12,864 bases of DNA from CAVPHV01 sp964465915 (GCA_964465915.1 CAYXMJ010000089.1:1-12864), one strand, 5' to 3'; counted from the stretch's first letter, positions 1-7,085 are shown. The notes: generated by a model from the letters alone, not told the origin. Translations and numbers: made by a program.

Positions 1-372
1 CTCATCGAGCGGGGAACTATTGAGATAGCGCCGCTCGCTTACATGAGAGGGAGGACGTTGAACGACGCGTTCATAGTCCTCGATGAGGCGCAGAATACGT
101 CTCCGGAGCAGATGAAGATGTTTCTCACCCGCCTGGGGTTCAACTCGAAGATGGTGGTGACCGGTGATGTCACCCAGGTCGACCTCGCAGATGGTCGCTC
201 CTCGGGATTGCGCGTGGTGGGCAGAGTGGTGAGTGACGTCCCCGGGATCGGTTTCATCGAACTGACCGGCAAGGACGTCGTGCGTCATCGGATCGTCGCC
301 GCCATCGTCGAGGCGTACCGCCGCTACGAGGAGAAGCTCGCCACGGACCAGGGGCAGGGTCGGAAACGATGA
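1..372 (+). CDS. phoH: PhoH-family ATPase, C-terminal part (5' end outside window)
   Basis: This is the last 123 codons of a PhoH-like P-loop ATPase. The frame is open from base 1, so the gene starts upstream; the ATG at 43 is internal. The Walker B stretch FIVLDEAQN lies at window residues 24-32, followed by SPEQMKMFLTRLGF and the sensor-like MVVTGDVTQVDL, all typical of PhoH/PhoL. Full-length members usually have about 320-350 residues, so the Walker A half is missing here. In many bacteria PhoH-like proteins are encoded beside ybeY and era and are thought to act in RNA metabolism or ribosome maturation; the exact substrate is not settled. The stop overlaps the next start as ATGA (369-372), which points to translational coupling with pgpH. 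The family call is secure; the biochemical role is inferred from context. Confidence 0.93.
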   Translation, partial: LIERGTIEIAPLAYMRGRTLNDAFIVLDEAQNTSPEQMKMFLTRLGFNSKMVVTGDVTQVDLADGRSSGLRVVGRVVSDVPGIGFIELTGKDVVRHRIVAAIVEAYRRYEEKLATDQGQGRKR

Positions 373-2639
373 CTGAGCTGCGCCGCAATCCCGCGATTCT
401 CAGCCTGCTGGTGATCGCCGTGACCATCGTGCTGGTGGCGGTGGCCCTCATCGTCGGGCGCTCCACGGGCGAGGAACCTCCCGTCTTGGTGGTCGGGCAG
501 CCGTCACCGCAGCAGTTCATCGCCACCGAGACGATCTCGGTTGAGGACGCCGCGGCAACCGATCAGCAACGCACGTCGGCCTACAACTCCATCGAGACCA
601 TTGTGGTGCTCGACCCCGGCGTCGATATCGCCGTCGCCAACAACATTCGGACCTTGTTCGTCGATGGACTTCTGGCGACTCGCCCGCTCGAGCCCGGCGA
701 GGTTCTGGAGGGAACGACAACGACCGAACCGACCACGACCACCACAGAGGCTCCAACAACGACGACGACCCTCGCCGAGGGTGAGGTCCCCATCCCAACC
801 GAACCCCCGACGACCACGACGACCACCCTCCCTCCGGCGACCCGAGACGAGCAGATCGCCCGATTGACTGAGGCATATGGTCTCCGCCTGCAGGAATCCA
901 CGATCGTAGTTTTGGTGGATCTGATCGAACGTGATGCGGTTGCCGTCGAACTTGGCGAAGAGCGCGTCTACGACGACGTCGAGCGGTCCGCCCTCGAGGT
1001 TGCCGCCCAAGAGTTGGCCGATCCCGGCATCCTGCCCGACGAGCTGGACTCAGCTCAGAACGACCTTCGTGAGAACCCCCCGATCGTTTCGGTTCCTGCC
1101 CTCGGGCCTGAGCTGACGGCCGGTGTCAGCGCGGCTATCTCCGACATCGTTGCTACCTGGTTGCAGTCGAACGCTCGCAACGATTTTGAGGAGACCGCCA
1201 GCCAGAGGGAGGAGGCAGCTGCCGCGGTCCCGCCGGTCACGGTCGTCTTTCTCGCCGGCCAGGAGATTGTGGGTGCCGCCCAGACGTTGTCGGCGGTACA
1301 ACTCGACGCGATCGAAATGCTCGACCTGCAGCAGCCGGAGGCTGGTGAATCCCTGACGCCGATTGCGGTGCTCGGCGCCCTGGCCGTCCTGCTGACCGCG
1401 TTTGTGCTGTGGCGAATCGCCACCAGCCAATGGTCCGAGCCGAAACACTTTGCACTGCTCGGCGTCCTGTTGGTGCTCGCCGCAGCCACGTCGCGACTTC
1501 CTGAGATCATCGTCGACGACAACCCGCAGCTCGCCTACGTGCTGCCGATGGTCATCTTCGGCTATCTCGCTGCGATCCTCTACGACCCGCGCACCGCGAT
1601 GCTCATGGCCGTTCCGATTGCCATCTTCACCGCCGTCTCGACCGGCGACGCGGCGTTGACGATCTATGCCGCGGCGGCCACCGTGGCTCCTGTGGCGTTC
1701 GTGTCGGCCGTGTCCAGCCGCCGCCAACTCCGCGTTGCCGTTGCTCTGTCGGCGCTGGTGTTGGCGCCGATGGCATTTGCGATCGCGTGGCTGTTCACTG
1801 GGATCGATACAGCGCTCGCTGCGGCATTCTTCGCCGTGCTCGGTGGTGTGCTTGGTGGCCTGGTGGCGCAAGGCCTGCTTTCGTTCCTCGAGAACACGTT
1901 CCGGGTGACGACCACGCTCACGCTGCTCGACCTCACCGACCGTAACCATCCCGCCCTCCGGTTGATCGAGGAGAAGGCGCCGGGCACGTTCAACCATTCC
2001 ATCTTGGTCGGCACCCTCGCCGGCAAGGCAGCACGCTCCATCGGGGCGGACCCACTTCTTGCTCAGTCGGCGGCGTTCTATCACGACCTCGGCAAGACCG
2101 AGAATCCGCACTTCTACATCGAGAACCAGTTTGGCGTCTCCAACCCGCACGACGAGCTCGATACGGACGAGTCGGTGCGCCTGATCCGTCAGCACGTGAC
2201 CGACGGGCTGCGGCTGGCTCGTCGGTACCGATTGCCGCCCGAGGTCGTTGCGGGCATCCGGCAGCACCACGGCGACGGGTTGATGCGATACTTCTATCAC
2301 AAGGCGCTCGCCGAGGACCCCGCGGTCGATCCGGCGATGTACCGTCATGCCGGAGAGAAACCGAAGAGCAAGGAAATGGCCATTCTGATGATCGCCGACT
2401 CCTGCGAAGGCGCGGTGCGGGCGTTGGTCCAACAGGAGGATCCGACCCCGGACAACGTCAAGAAAGTGGTCGATTCGGTCGTGACCGAGAAGCTCGAGGA
2501 CGGTCAGTTTGATGAGTCGGCGCTCACCTTCGGCGATTTGACCAACGTCAAGCAAGCCATGGTCGACGCGCTGATCGGCTACTACCACACCCGCATCCCG
2601 TACCCGGACTTCCCCGGCACACCAGCGGGGGTGGGATGA
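369..2639 (+). CDS. pgpH: PgpH-type 7TM-HD c-di-AMP phosphodiesterase
   Basis: The 756-residue membrane protein has the PgpH/YqfF layout. It has an N-terminal membrane helix (about 8-30), an extracytoplasmic domain (about 31-328), seven hydrophobic helices (about 329-503) and a cytoplasmic HD phosphohydrolase domain (about 535-740). The metal-binding HD residues are visible: His543 in FNHSILVG, His572-Asp573 in FYHDLGK, His609 in RQHVTDG, His633-His634 in RQHHGDG and Asp677 in IADSCEG. All positions expected for an active dinuclear site are kept. Known family members hydrolyse cyclic di-AMP to pApA. The extracytoplasmic domain carries a Thr-rich low-complexity insertion (about 116-153), which is unusual. 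The start is the ATG in the ATGA overlap with phoH; the end overlaps ybeY in the same way. The phoH-pgpH-ybeY order is well known from Firmicutes but uncommon in Actinobacteria. The family call is firm; substrate specificity comes from the family. Confidence 0.92.
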   Translation: MTELRRNPAILSLLVIAVTIVLVAVALIVGRSTGEEPPVLVVGQPSPQQFIATETISVEDAAATDQQRTSAYNSIETIVVLDPGVDIAVANNIRTLFVDGLLATRPLEPGEVLEGTTTTEPTTTTTEAPTTTTTLAEGEVPIPTEPPTTTTTTLPPATRDEQIARLTEAYGLRLQESTIVVLVDLIERDAVAVELGEERVYDDVERSALEVAAQELADPGILPDELDSAQNDLRENPPIVSVPALGPELTAGVSAAISDIVATWLQSNARNDFEETASQREEAAAAVPPVTVVFLAGQEIVGAAQTLSAVQLDAIEMLDLQQPEAGESLTPIAVLGALAVLLTAFVLWRIATSQWSEPKHFALLGVLLVLAAATSRLPEIIVDDNPQLAYVLPMVIFGYLAAILYDPRTAMLMAVPIAIFTAVSTGDAALTIYAAAATVAPVAFVSAVSSRRQLRVAVALSALVLAPMAFAIAWLFTGIDTALAAAFFAVLGGVLGGLVAQGLLSFLENTFRVTTTLTLLDLTDRNHPALRLIEEKAPGTFNHSILVGTLAGKAARSIGADPLLAQSAAFYHDLGKTENPHFYIENQFGVSNPHDELDTDESVRLIRQHVTDGLRLARRYRLPPEVVAGIRQHHGDGLMRYFYHKALAEDPAVDPAMYRHAGEKPKSKEMAILMIADSCEGAVRALVQQEDPTPDNVKKVVDSVVTEKLEDGQFDESALTFGDLTNVKQAMVDALIGYYHTRIPYPDFPGTPAGVG
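714..827 (+). repeat. Thr-rich low-complexity stretch inside pgpH
   Basis: ACN/ACG-rich DNA encodes residues about 116-153 of PgpH. Runs such as TTTTEPTTTTTEAPTTTTT are followed by a short Pro/Glu spacer and another TTTTTT run. It lies in the extracytoplasmic part of the protein, between the first helix and the seven-helix bundle. It looks like a flexible and possibly glycosylated linker inserted in the sensor domain; that role is inference. Confidence 0.85.
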
Positions 2640-3100
2640 AGGTCTTCTTGGCCGACGAGCAGGACGACCCTCTTGAACCCGAGCCCGTGATTGCGTTGGC
2701 CGAATCCGTGTTGCAGGCCGAGCAGCTTCCCGACGACACCGAGGTGTCGATCACGCTCGTCGACCGCGACGAAATGACGACCCTCAACGGCCGATACCTC
2801 GAGCGCGACGGACCGACCGATGTGCTTGCTCTGCCGATCGAGGACCTTCAGCCCGGAGAGCCACCCCAGACCGCGCCGGACGGGCCCCCGCTGAATCTAG
2901 GAGATGTCATCATCTGCCCGCAGGTGGTGGCGAGCAACGCTGCGGCCGCCGACGTGGATTTCGGCGACGAACTGGCACTTATGGTGGTGCACGGCATATT
3001 GCACCTGCTCGGCTACGACCACCATGTCGACGAGGAAGCCGAGCATATGGAGGAGCGGGAACGCACTCTGCTGGCCGCCATGGGGCGGACCCGACCATGA
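2636..3100 (+). CDS. ybeY: Endoribonuclease YbeY (16S rRNA maturation)
   Basis: The 154-residue protein matches the UPF0054/YbeY metalloprotein family in length and motifs. The zinc-binding signature HGILHLLGYDH gives His119, His123 and His129. Upstream are the conserved strand TDVLALP (61-67; usually TDVLSFP) and LGDVIICP (88-95). YbeY is a single-strand-specific endoribonuclease in the cytoplasm, needed for 16S rRNA 3'-end maturation and 70S quality control, and is known to interact with Era in some bacteria, which fits this neighbourhood. The start codon is the ATG of the ATGA overlap with pgpH and the stop overlaps the next start in the same way, so translation is probably coupled along the operon. 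The region between TDVLALP and LGDVII is a Pro-rich loop (about 71-86). Confidence 0.94.
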   Translation: MKVFLADEQDDPLEPEPVIALAESVLQAEQLPDDTEVSITLVDRDEMTTLNGRYLERDGPTDVLALPIEDLQPGEPPQTAPDGPPLNLGDVIICPQVVASNAAAADVDFGDELALMVVHGILHLLGYDHHVDEEAEHMEERERTLLAAMGRTRP

Positions 3101-4278
3101 GCTTGCTCGGTCTCGTCGTTGCCGCCTTGCTTTTGCTGGTCACCGCGCTGCTCCGGGCCGCCGGAGCCTCGTTGGTACGCACCCCTCGCGCCGACGCGAT
3201 CCACGACGCAGCAGAGGGTGACGAACGGGCTGCCGTTGTCGCAGAACTGTTGGACGACCGCGCCCGGTTGCAGCCGGCGCTGAGCATGGTCAACACGCTG
3301 CTGCTGGTGACGGTGGTGATCTTGGCGACCTGGGCGCTCACCGACCGGCTCGATGAGTTCGAACTGTTCATCGCCCTCTTGCTGGTGGCGTTCTTGGTTG
3401 TGGCGTTCGGAGACTTCGTTCCACGCAAGATCGGCCGGAGCAGGCCCCGAGTGATTGCGTACCGGTTCGCTTGGCTGCTGCGTCCCGCGGTTGCCTTTGG
3501 TGACGCCGCCGCCGACCTGATCGACGTCGATGAGGTCGATGATGAGGACGAGGACGACGATGACGAGGAGGCACTGGCAGACGCCGAGGAGCGTGTCCTG
3601 ATCTCATCGATCTTGGAGTTCACCGACACGATCGTCCGCGAGGTGATGACCCCGCGGACGGACATGATCATCCTGAGCGGCGACGACTCCACCGACGCCG
3701 CCCTCGATTTGGTGCTGTCTGCAGGTCGTTCCCGAATCCCGGTCCTGGGTGAGGGAATCGACGACGTACTCGGCGTCTTGTATGCCCGCGACTTACTCAA
3801 GCTGATGGATGCCGATGCCGAGCCCCGTTCGTGCAACAAGTTGATGCGCGCCGCCTACTTCGTGCCGGAGACCAAGCGGGTTTCGGAGTTGCTGCGCGAC
3901 ATGCAAAACAACCAGGTGCACCTGGCGATCGTGGTCGACGAGTTTGGCGGCACGGCCGGCGTCGTCACGATCGAGGATCTGCTCGAGGAGATCGTCGGTG
4001 AGATCGCCGACGAGTACGACCGTGAGGAACCGATGGTGACGCCGCTCGAAGGGGGCAGTTTCCTCGTCGACGGACGGATGGCGGTCGACGAGTTGGCCGA
4101 ACTGATCGGGGTCGATCTGCCCGACGATGAATGGGACACAGTGGGGGGACTCGTCCTCGGTCTCGCCGGACGGGTGCCGCGTGAGGGAGAGGCCTTCATC
4201 CTCGCGCAGCATGTCTTTGTGGCCGATCGGGTGCAGGGACGCCGCATCGCTCGGATCCGACTCGAAGCACGGCCATGA
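3097..4278 (+). CDS. CNNM/CorC (HlyC)-family CBS-domain membrane protein
   Basis: The 393-residue protein has the CNNM/CorC organisation. An N-terminal DUF21-type membrane part has hydrophobic segments at about 3-20, 63-81 and 88-105, with a possible fourth at 121-135. A linker is followed by a CBS pair starting near VREVMTPRTDM (180-190), with the second CBS ending at AIVVDEFGGTAGVVTIEDLL (277-296). A C-terminal CorC_HlyC (transporter-associated) domain covers about 315-390. Family members are implicated in Mg2+/Co2+ efflux or homeostasis; the old 'hemolysin' label is a historical misnomer. The linker is exceptionally acidic (about 143-165, with DDEDEDDDDEE inside). It starts with ATG in the ATGA overlap with ybeY; era follows 1 nt after its stop. 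The ybeY-corC-era order is conserved across many bacteria. Transport activity is inferred from the family. Confidence 0.88.
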   Translation: MSLLGLVVAALLLLVTALLRAAGASLVRTPRADAIHDAAEGDERAAVVAELLDDRARLQPALSMVNTLLLVTVVILATWALTDRLDEFELFIALLLVAFLVVAFGDFVPRKIGRSRPRVIAYRFAWLLRPAVAFGDAAADLIDVDEVDDEDEDDDDEEALADAEERVLISSILEFTDTIVREVMTPRTDMIILSGDDSTDAALDLVLSAGRSRIPVLGEGIDDVLGVLYARDLLKLMDADAEPRSCNKLMRAAYFVPETKRVSELLRDMQNNQVHLAIVVDEFGGTAGVVTIEDLLEEIVGEIADEYDREEPMVTPLEGGSFLVDGRMAVDELAELIGVDLPDDEWDTVGGLVLGLAGRVPREGEAFILAQHVFVADRVQGRRIARIRLEARP

Positions 4279-4279
4279 C

Positions 4280-5158
4280 ATGAAGTCGGGGTTCATTTCC
4301 GTCGTTGGACGGCCCAACGTCGGAAAATCCACCCTGGTAAACGCGCTGGTGGGCGAGAAGGTGGCAATCACCTCGCCACGCCCCCAGACCACTCGCAACA
4401 CCATCCGCGGCGTCCTCACCGTCGAGGATCCGCCGTCACAGTTCGTGTTCGTCGACACTCCCGGACTGCACCGACCCCGTACCGCCCTGGGTGAGCGACT
4501 CAACAAACTCGTCTACGGGTCGCTTGCCGAAAACGATGCCGCGCTGTTCGTGCTGGACGCCACCCAGGAGATTGGTCCCGGAGACCGGCTGATCGCGGAG
4601 CGACTCGGCGAGGGAGGGCTGCCCGTTGTGGTGATCGTCAACAAGGTCGATGTGGCCACCCAACCCCAGATCGCCGCCCAGCTTGACGAGGCGGGGGAGT
4701 GGGGCTTCCGCGCCTATGTGCCGATCTCTGCGCTCCGCAACGACGGCATCGATCTGGTACTCGACGAACTCGGCGGTCTACTCGAACCGGGTCCGGCGTT
4801 CTTCCCGGTCGGTGTGCACACCGATCAGCCGGATCAGCTTCTTGCCGCCGAACTGGTGCGCGAGAAGTACCTGTCCCGCCTGCGTGACGAGTTGCCACAT
4901 TCATTGGCAGTCATCGTTGAGGAGGTCACTACGCGATCAGATGGGGTGGTCCACATCCCGGCGACCGTCTACGTCGAGCGGAACTCGCAGAAAGGCATGG
5001 TCATCGGGAAAGGTGGTTCCGTGCTGCGCCAGGTCGGCTCGGAGGCACGGCGTGATCTGGAACGCCTTTTTGGGGCGAAGGTGTTCCTCGAACTGCGGGT
5101 CAAGGTCGAAAAGGACTGGCAGCGCCGCGACTCGACGCTGGACCGGATGGGGTTCTGA
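4280..5158 (+). CDS. era: GTPase Era
   Basis: Era is a GTPase that binds the 3' end of 16S rRNA and assists 30S assembly. I place the start at ATG 4280, giving 292 residues, because MKSGFISVVGRPNVGKS is the expected Era N terminus. The same frame is open upstream to 4127, but that part overlaps the CBS gene and has no Era similarity. Motifs: G1 GRPNVGKS (10-17), G2 TTRNTIRG, G3 DTPG within FVFVDTPGLHRP, G4 NKVD and G5 SAL. The C-terminal KH domain is marked by KGMVIGKGGSVLRQVG and ends with VKVEKDWQRRDSTLDRMGF, the typical Era tail. The gene starts 1 nt after the preceding stop and closes the operon. No clear Shine-Dalgarno is visible, which suggests coupled translation. Confidence 0.96.
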   Translation: MKSGFISVVGRPNVGKSTLVNALVGEKVAITSPRPQTTRNTIRGVLTVEDPPSQFVFVDTPGLHRPRTALGERLNKLVYGSLAENDAALFVLDATQEIGPGDRLIAERLGEGGLPVVVIVNKVDVATQPQIAAQLDEAGEWGFRAYVPISALRNDGIDLVLDELGGLLEPGPAFFPVGVHTDQPDQLLAAELVREKYLSRLRDELPHSLAVIVEEVTTRSDGVVHIPATVYVERNSQKGMVIGKGGSVLRQVGSEARRDLERLFGAKVFLELRVKVEKDWQRRDSTLDRMGF

Positions 5159-5168
5159 GGGCTCGGTT

Positions 5169-5450
5169 CTAGCCGATCCAGGCGTCGAACGCCGTCGCCA
5201 AGGCGGTGTCCTGTTCGGTGAGGGCGCCCGCTTCGTGGGTGCTGAGGACCAACGTCACCTTGTTCCAGCGGATGTCGATGTCGGGGTGGTGGTTGGCAAC
5301 CTCGGCGGCGAGAGCGACTCGGTTGACGAACCCCATCGCCTCGTTGAAGTCGGCGAAGACGAAGGTCCGCGAGATCTCCTCGCCGTCTTGTGCCCATTCG
5401 GGGTGGTCGGTCGCAAACGCATTGCGGGCGGCGGGATCGAGTGCGGGCAT
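5169..5450 (-). CDS. Pterin-4a-carbinolamine dehydratase (PCD/PhhB family)
   Basis: The 93-residue protein matches the family in length and core motif: AEVANHHPDIDIRWNKVTLV (49-68), followed by LSTHEAGALTEQD (69-81). His54-His55-Pro56 form the catalytic HHP. The enzyme dehydrates 4a-hydroxytetrahydrobiopterin, the by-product of aromatic amino acid hydroxylases; in bacteria without such a hydroxylase, related proteins may act in other pterin pathways or as dimerisation factors. I chose ATG 5450 because an AAGGAG lies 4 nt upstream and the family's N terminus begins here; an in-frame extension to 5552 would read through the promoter region shared with recO. No aromatic amino acid hydroxylase lies in the window. 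The gene is convergent with era (10 nt between stops) and divergent from recO, so it interrupts the usual era-recO adjacency. Confidence 0.9.
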   Translation of the reverse strand: MPALDPAARNAFATDHPEWAQDGEEISRTFVFADFNEAMGFVNRVALAAEVANHHPDIDIRWNKVTLVLSTHEAGALTEQDTALATAFDAWIG

Positions 5451-5454
5451 CGGA

Positions 5455-5460
5455 CTCCTT
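5455..5460 (-). promoter_or_regulatory. Shine-Dalgarno AAGGAG deciding the dehydratase start
   Basis: Reading the - strand, AAAAGGAGTCCG directly precedes ATG 5450. The purine block is 4 nt from the start codon. It supports the 93-residue product over any longer form. Confidence 0.7.
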
Positions 5461-5475
5461 TTGGGGGCTGCACCC

Positions 5476-5481
5476 AGGCTA
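5476..5481 (-). promoter_or_regulatory. Candidate -10 element (TAGCCT) of the dehydratase gene
   Basis: On the - strand TAGCCT fits the actinobacterial -10 pattern TANNNT and would give a leader of roughly 20 nt containing the AAGGAG site. No convincing -35 is seen. It is paired with the same hexamer on the + strand at 5515-5520. Confidence 0.35.
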
Positions 5482-5514
5482 CGCATGGTGCACGAGCTAC
5501 GGACTCGGGAGCGG

Positions 5515-5520
5515 TAGCCT
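5515..5520 (+). promoter_or_regulatory. Candidate -10 element (TAGCCT) of recO-uppS
   Basis: TAGCCT fits TANNNT and lies 30 nt before ATG 5551, which suits a short leader. No good -35 hexamer is present. It is in the 100-nt divergent interval between the dehydratase gene and recO. Confidence 0.35.
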
Positions 5521-5550
5521 GCGGGTACCCGGCAGTTGGTGGCGCTCACC

Positions 5551-6270
5551 ATGGCGATTCGTCACGATCAAGGCATCGTTTTGCGCGGCTACCCCTTTGG
5601 GGAAGCCGACCGTGTCGTGGTTCTGCTGAGCCCCAACAACGGCAAGCTGCGGACCGTGGCGAAGGGCGTTCGCAAGACCAAGAGCCGGTTCGGCGGACGC
5701 CTCGAGCCCTTCTCCCACGTTGACCTGGTGCTCTACGAGGGTCGCAACCTCGACACGATCACCCAGGTAACCATGATCGAGCCGTTCCATCACCTCCGAT
5801 CCGACCTCGACAAGGTGGTGGCCGCCGGCACGATGGTCGAAGTTGCCGACGCCGTTGCCCAAGAAGAGGAGAGTTCGATCCGGCTGTTCCTGTTGTTGCA
5901 GCGCGGGCTGCGCACCCTCGACGCGGGCGGACTCCATCCGGATCTTGTCACCGCCTATCTGTTGAAGGCGGCAGATGTCGTCGGCGTTGCCGCCCAACTC
6001 GACCAATGTGCCGGATGTGGCCGGCCCGACGAGCTGACCCGGTTCAGTTTCTCGGCGGGTGGCGTTCTGTGCGAGCGGTGCCGCACGGCGGGCGCCTATG
6101 CATTGCGTCCGGGGTTGACCGACTACCTCGCCCACCTGGCCGGGTCCGACCTCGGCGAACTGCCGACTGTCGACGAATCGTTCAGCCGTGAGGCGATGGG
6201 GGTGGCGCGGCGCTTCGTCGAGTACCACCTCGAACGCCAACTGCGGAGCTTGGCGGTGCTCGATGGCTGA
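5551..6270 (+). CDS. recO: DNA repair protein RecO
   Basis: RecO loads RecA onto SSB-coated single-stranded DNA with RecR in the RecFOR recombination pathway. The 239-residue protein has the N-terminal OB fold (about 1-80), opening with the typical DQGIVLRGYPFGEADRVVVL and then KLRTVAKGVRKTKSRFGG. A helical C-terminal domain contains a four-cysteine zinc site: Cys153-x2-Cys156 (CAGC) and Cys174-x2-Cys177 (CERC). Length and motifs are normal. I prefer ATG 5551, with GGTGG 8 nt upstream, over the in-frame TTG 5536 and GTG 5539, because family members start just before the 'R..GIVL' strand. The 3' end overlaps the uppS start by 8 nt, so the two are probably co-transcribed. The start codon is the only uncertain point. 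Confidence 0.93.
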   Translation: MAIRHDQGIVLRGYPFGEADRVVVLLSPNNGKLRTVAKGVRKTKSRFGGRLEPFSHVDLVLYEGRNLDTITQVTMIEPFHHLRSDLDKVVAAGTMVEVADAVAQEEESSIRLFLLLQRGLRTLDAGGLHPDLVTAYLLKAADVVGVAAQLDQCAGCGRPDELTRFSFSAGGVLCERCRTAGAYALRPGLTDYLAHLAGSDLGELPTVDESFSREAMGVARRFVEYHLERQLRSLAVLDG

Positions 6271-7018
6271 CGCCGGGTTTGCTCCGCATGTGGATCGCTC
6301 TCGGGTGCCTGAGCACGTCGGGATCATCCTCGACGGCAACGGCCGCTGGGCCAACGCCCAGGGGCTGCACCGCACGGCCGGTCACGCTCGCGGCGAGCCA
6401 GCACTTTTTGACGTCATCGAAGGTGCTCTCGACCTCGGCGTCAAGTGGCTCACCGCCTATGTGTTTTCCACCGAGAATTGGGCCCGCGACGAGTACGAGG
6501 TGCAGTTCCTGATGCACTTCAACATCGATCTGCTGCGGCGGCGCCGCGACGAGATGAACAGCAAGGGGGTGCGGATCATCTTCATCGGCGAACGCCACGA
6601 CCCCCGGGTTCCCGACGAGCTGCGTGAGGAGATCCGGGCGGCGGAGGATCTCACGAAGGACAACGACACTCTTCACCTCATCTTCGCTTTCAACTACGGC
6701 GGTCGGGTCGAGTTGGCGACGGCGGCCCGGCGCATCGCCGAGCAGGTCGCCGCCGGCGAGTTGGATCCCGCCGATGTCGATACCGAGGCGCTTGGTGCTC
6801 GGCTCTATTTGCCGGAGATGCCCGACCCCGACCTCGTCATTCGCTCTTCCGGTGAGCAGCGCACCTCGAACTTTCTGTTGTGGGAGGCCGCCTACAGCGA
6901 GTACGTCTTCTCGCCGGTCCTGTGGCCCGACTTCGACCGCAACGTCTTCGCCGATTGCGTTGCCGAGTACCAATCCCGCGACCGCCGCTTCGGCACCGCC
7001 GCCGACGAGTCGTCGTAG
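6263..7018 (+). CDS. uppS: Isoprenyl transferase (undecaprenyl/polyprenyl diphosphate synthase)
   Basis: This cis-prenyltransferase condenses isopentenyl diphosphate onto an allylic primer to make the C50-C55 carrier lipid for peptidoglycan and other wall polymers, at the cytoplasmic membrane face. The 251-residue protein carries the family blocks: HVGIILDGNGRWA near the N terminus (catalytic Asp in DGNGRW), LTAYVFSTENWAR, HLIFAFNYGGR, and the C-terminal RSSGEQRTSNFLLWEAAYSE with the diphosphate-binding Arg/Ser/Arg positions. I start at ATG 6263 (MADAGFAPHV); an upstream extension to 6188 lies entirely within recO and reads as junk. It overlaps recO by 8 nt. Its TAG stop shares its last base with the large inverted repeat at 7018-7073. 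Product chain length (C50 or C55) cannot be told from sequence by eye. Confidence 0.93.
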   Translation: MADAGFAPHVDRSRVPEHVGIILDGNGRWANAQGLHRTAGHARGEPALFDVIEGALDLGVKWLTAYVFSTENWARDEYEVQFLMHFNIDLLRRRRDEMNSKGVRIIFIGERHDPRVPDELREEIRAAEDLTKDNDTLHLIFAFNYGGRVELATAARRIAEQVAAGELDPADVDTEALGARLYLPEMPDPDLVIRSSGEQRTSNFLLWEAAYSEYVFSPVLWPDFDRNVFADCVAEYQSRDRRFGTAADESS

Positions 7019-7073
7019 AGGGTTTTGGCGGACATCTGCGCAGCATGCTGCGCTGTCGTCCGCCAAAACCCTC
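7018..7073. repeat. 56-bp nested inverted repeat between uppS and glyS
   Basis: The outer arms are perfect 16-mers: GAGGGTTTTGGCGGAC at 7018-7033 and its exact complement at 7058-7073. Inside them sits a second perfect 16-bp palindrome, GCGCAGCATGCTGCGC (7038-7053). The two are separated by 4-nt asymmetric bulges (ATCT/TGTC), within which one further C-G pair is possible. As RNA this gives a 16-bp stem, an internal loop and a 6-bp stem capped by CATG. There is no U-tract after either arm, so it is not a canonical intrinsic terminator. It could be a dispersed REP/MITE-like element, a cruciform, or an mRNA-stabilising or insulating hairpin. No second copy was noticed in this window. Confidence 0.9.
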
Positions 7074-7079
7074 GTGGGC

Positions 7080-7085
7080 TACCAT
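7080..7085 (+). promoter_or_regulatory. Candidate -10 element (TACCAT) of glyS
   Basis: TACCAT fits TANNNT directly downstream of the palindrome and would give a leader of about 28 nt with GAGG at 7107-7110, 9 nt before the glyS ATG. A -35 would fall inside the right arm of the palindrome and does not match the consensus. Weak support only. Confidence 0.28.

Noticed and set aside
1050..2588. A 512-codon open frame on the - strand opposite pgpH
   Set aside because: It mirrors pgpH codons in a high-GC gene and has no recognisable domain; the + strand frame has full PgpH motifs.
4127..4279. Possible N-terminal extension of Era
   Set aside because: It lies within the CBS gene and does not resemble Era; MKSGFISVVGRPNVGKS at 4280 is the normal start.
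4650..5723. A 357-codon + strand frame across era, the dehydratase and the start of recO
   Set aside because: The Arg/Ser/Trp-rich translation lacks any family pattern and it overlaps three well-supported genes in other frames.
7018..7073. Reading the uppS-glyS palindrome as an intrinsic terminator
   Set aside because: Neither arm is followed by a T-tract on either strand, so I list it as an inverted repeat with open function.
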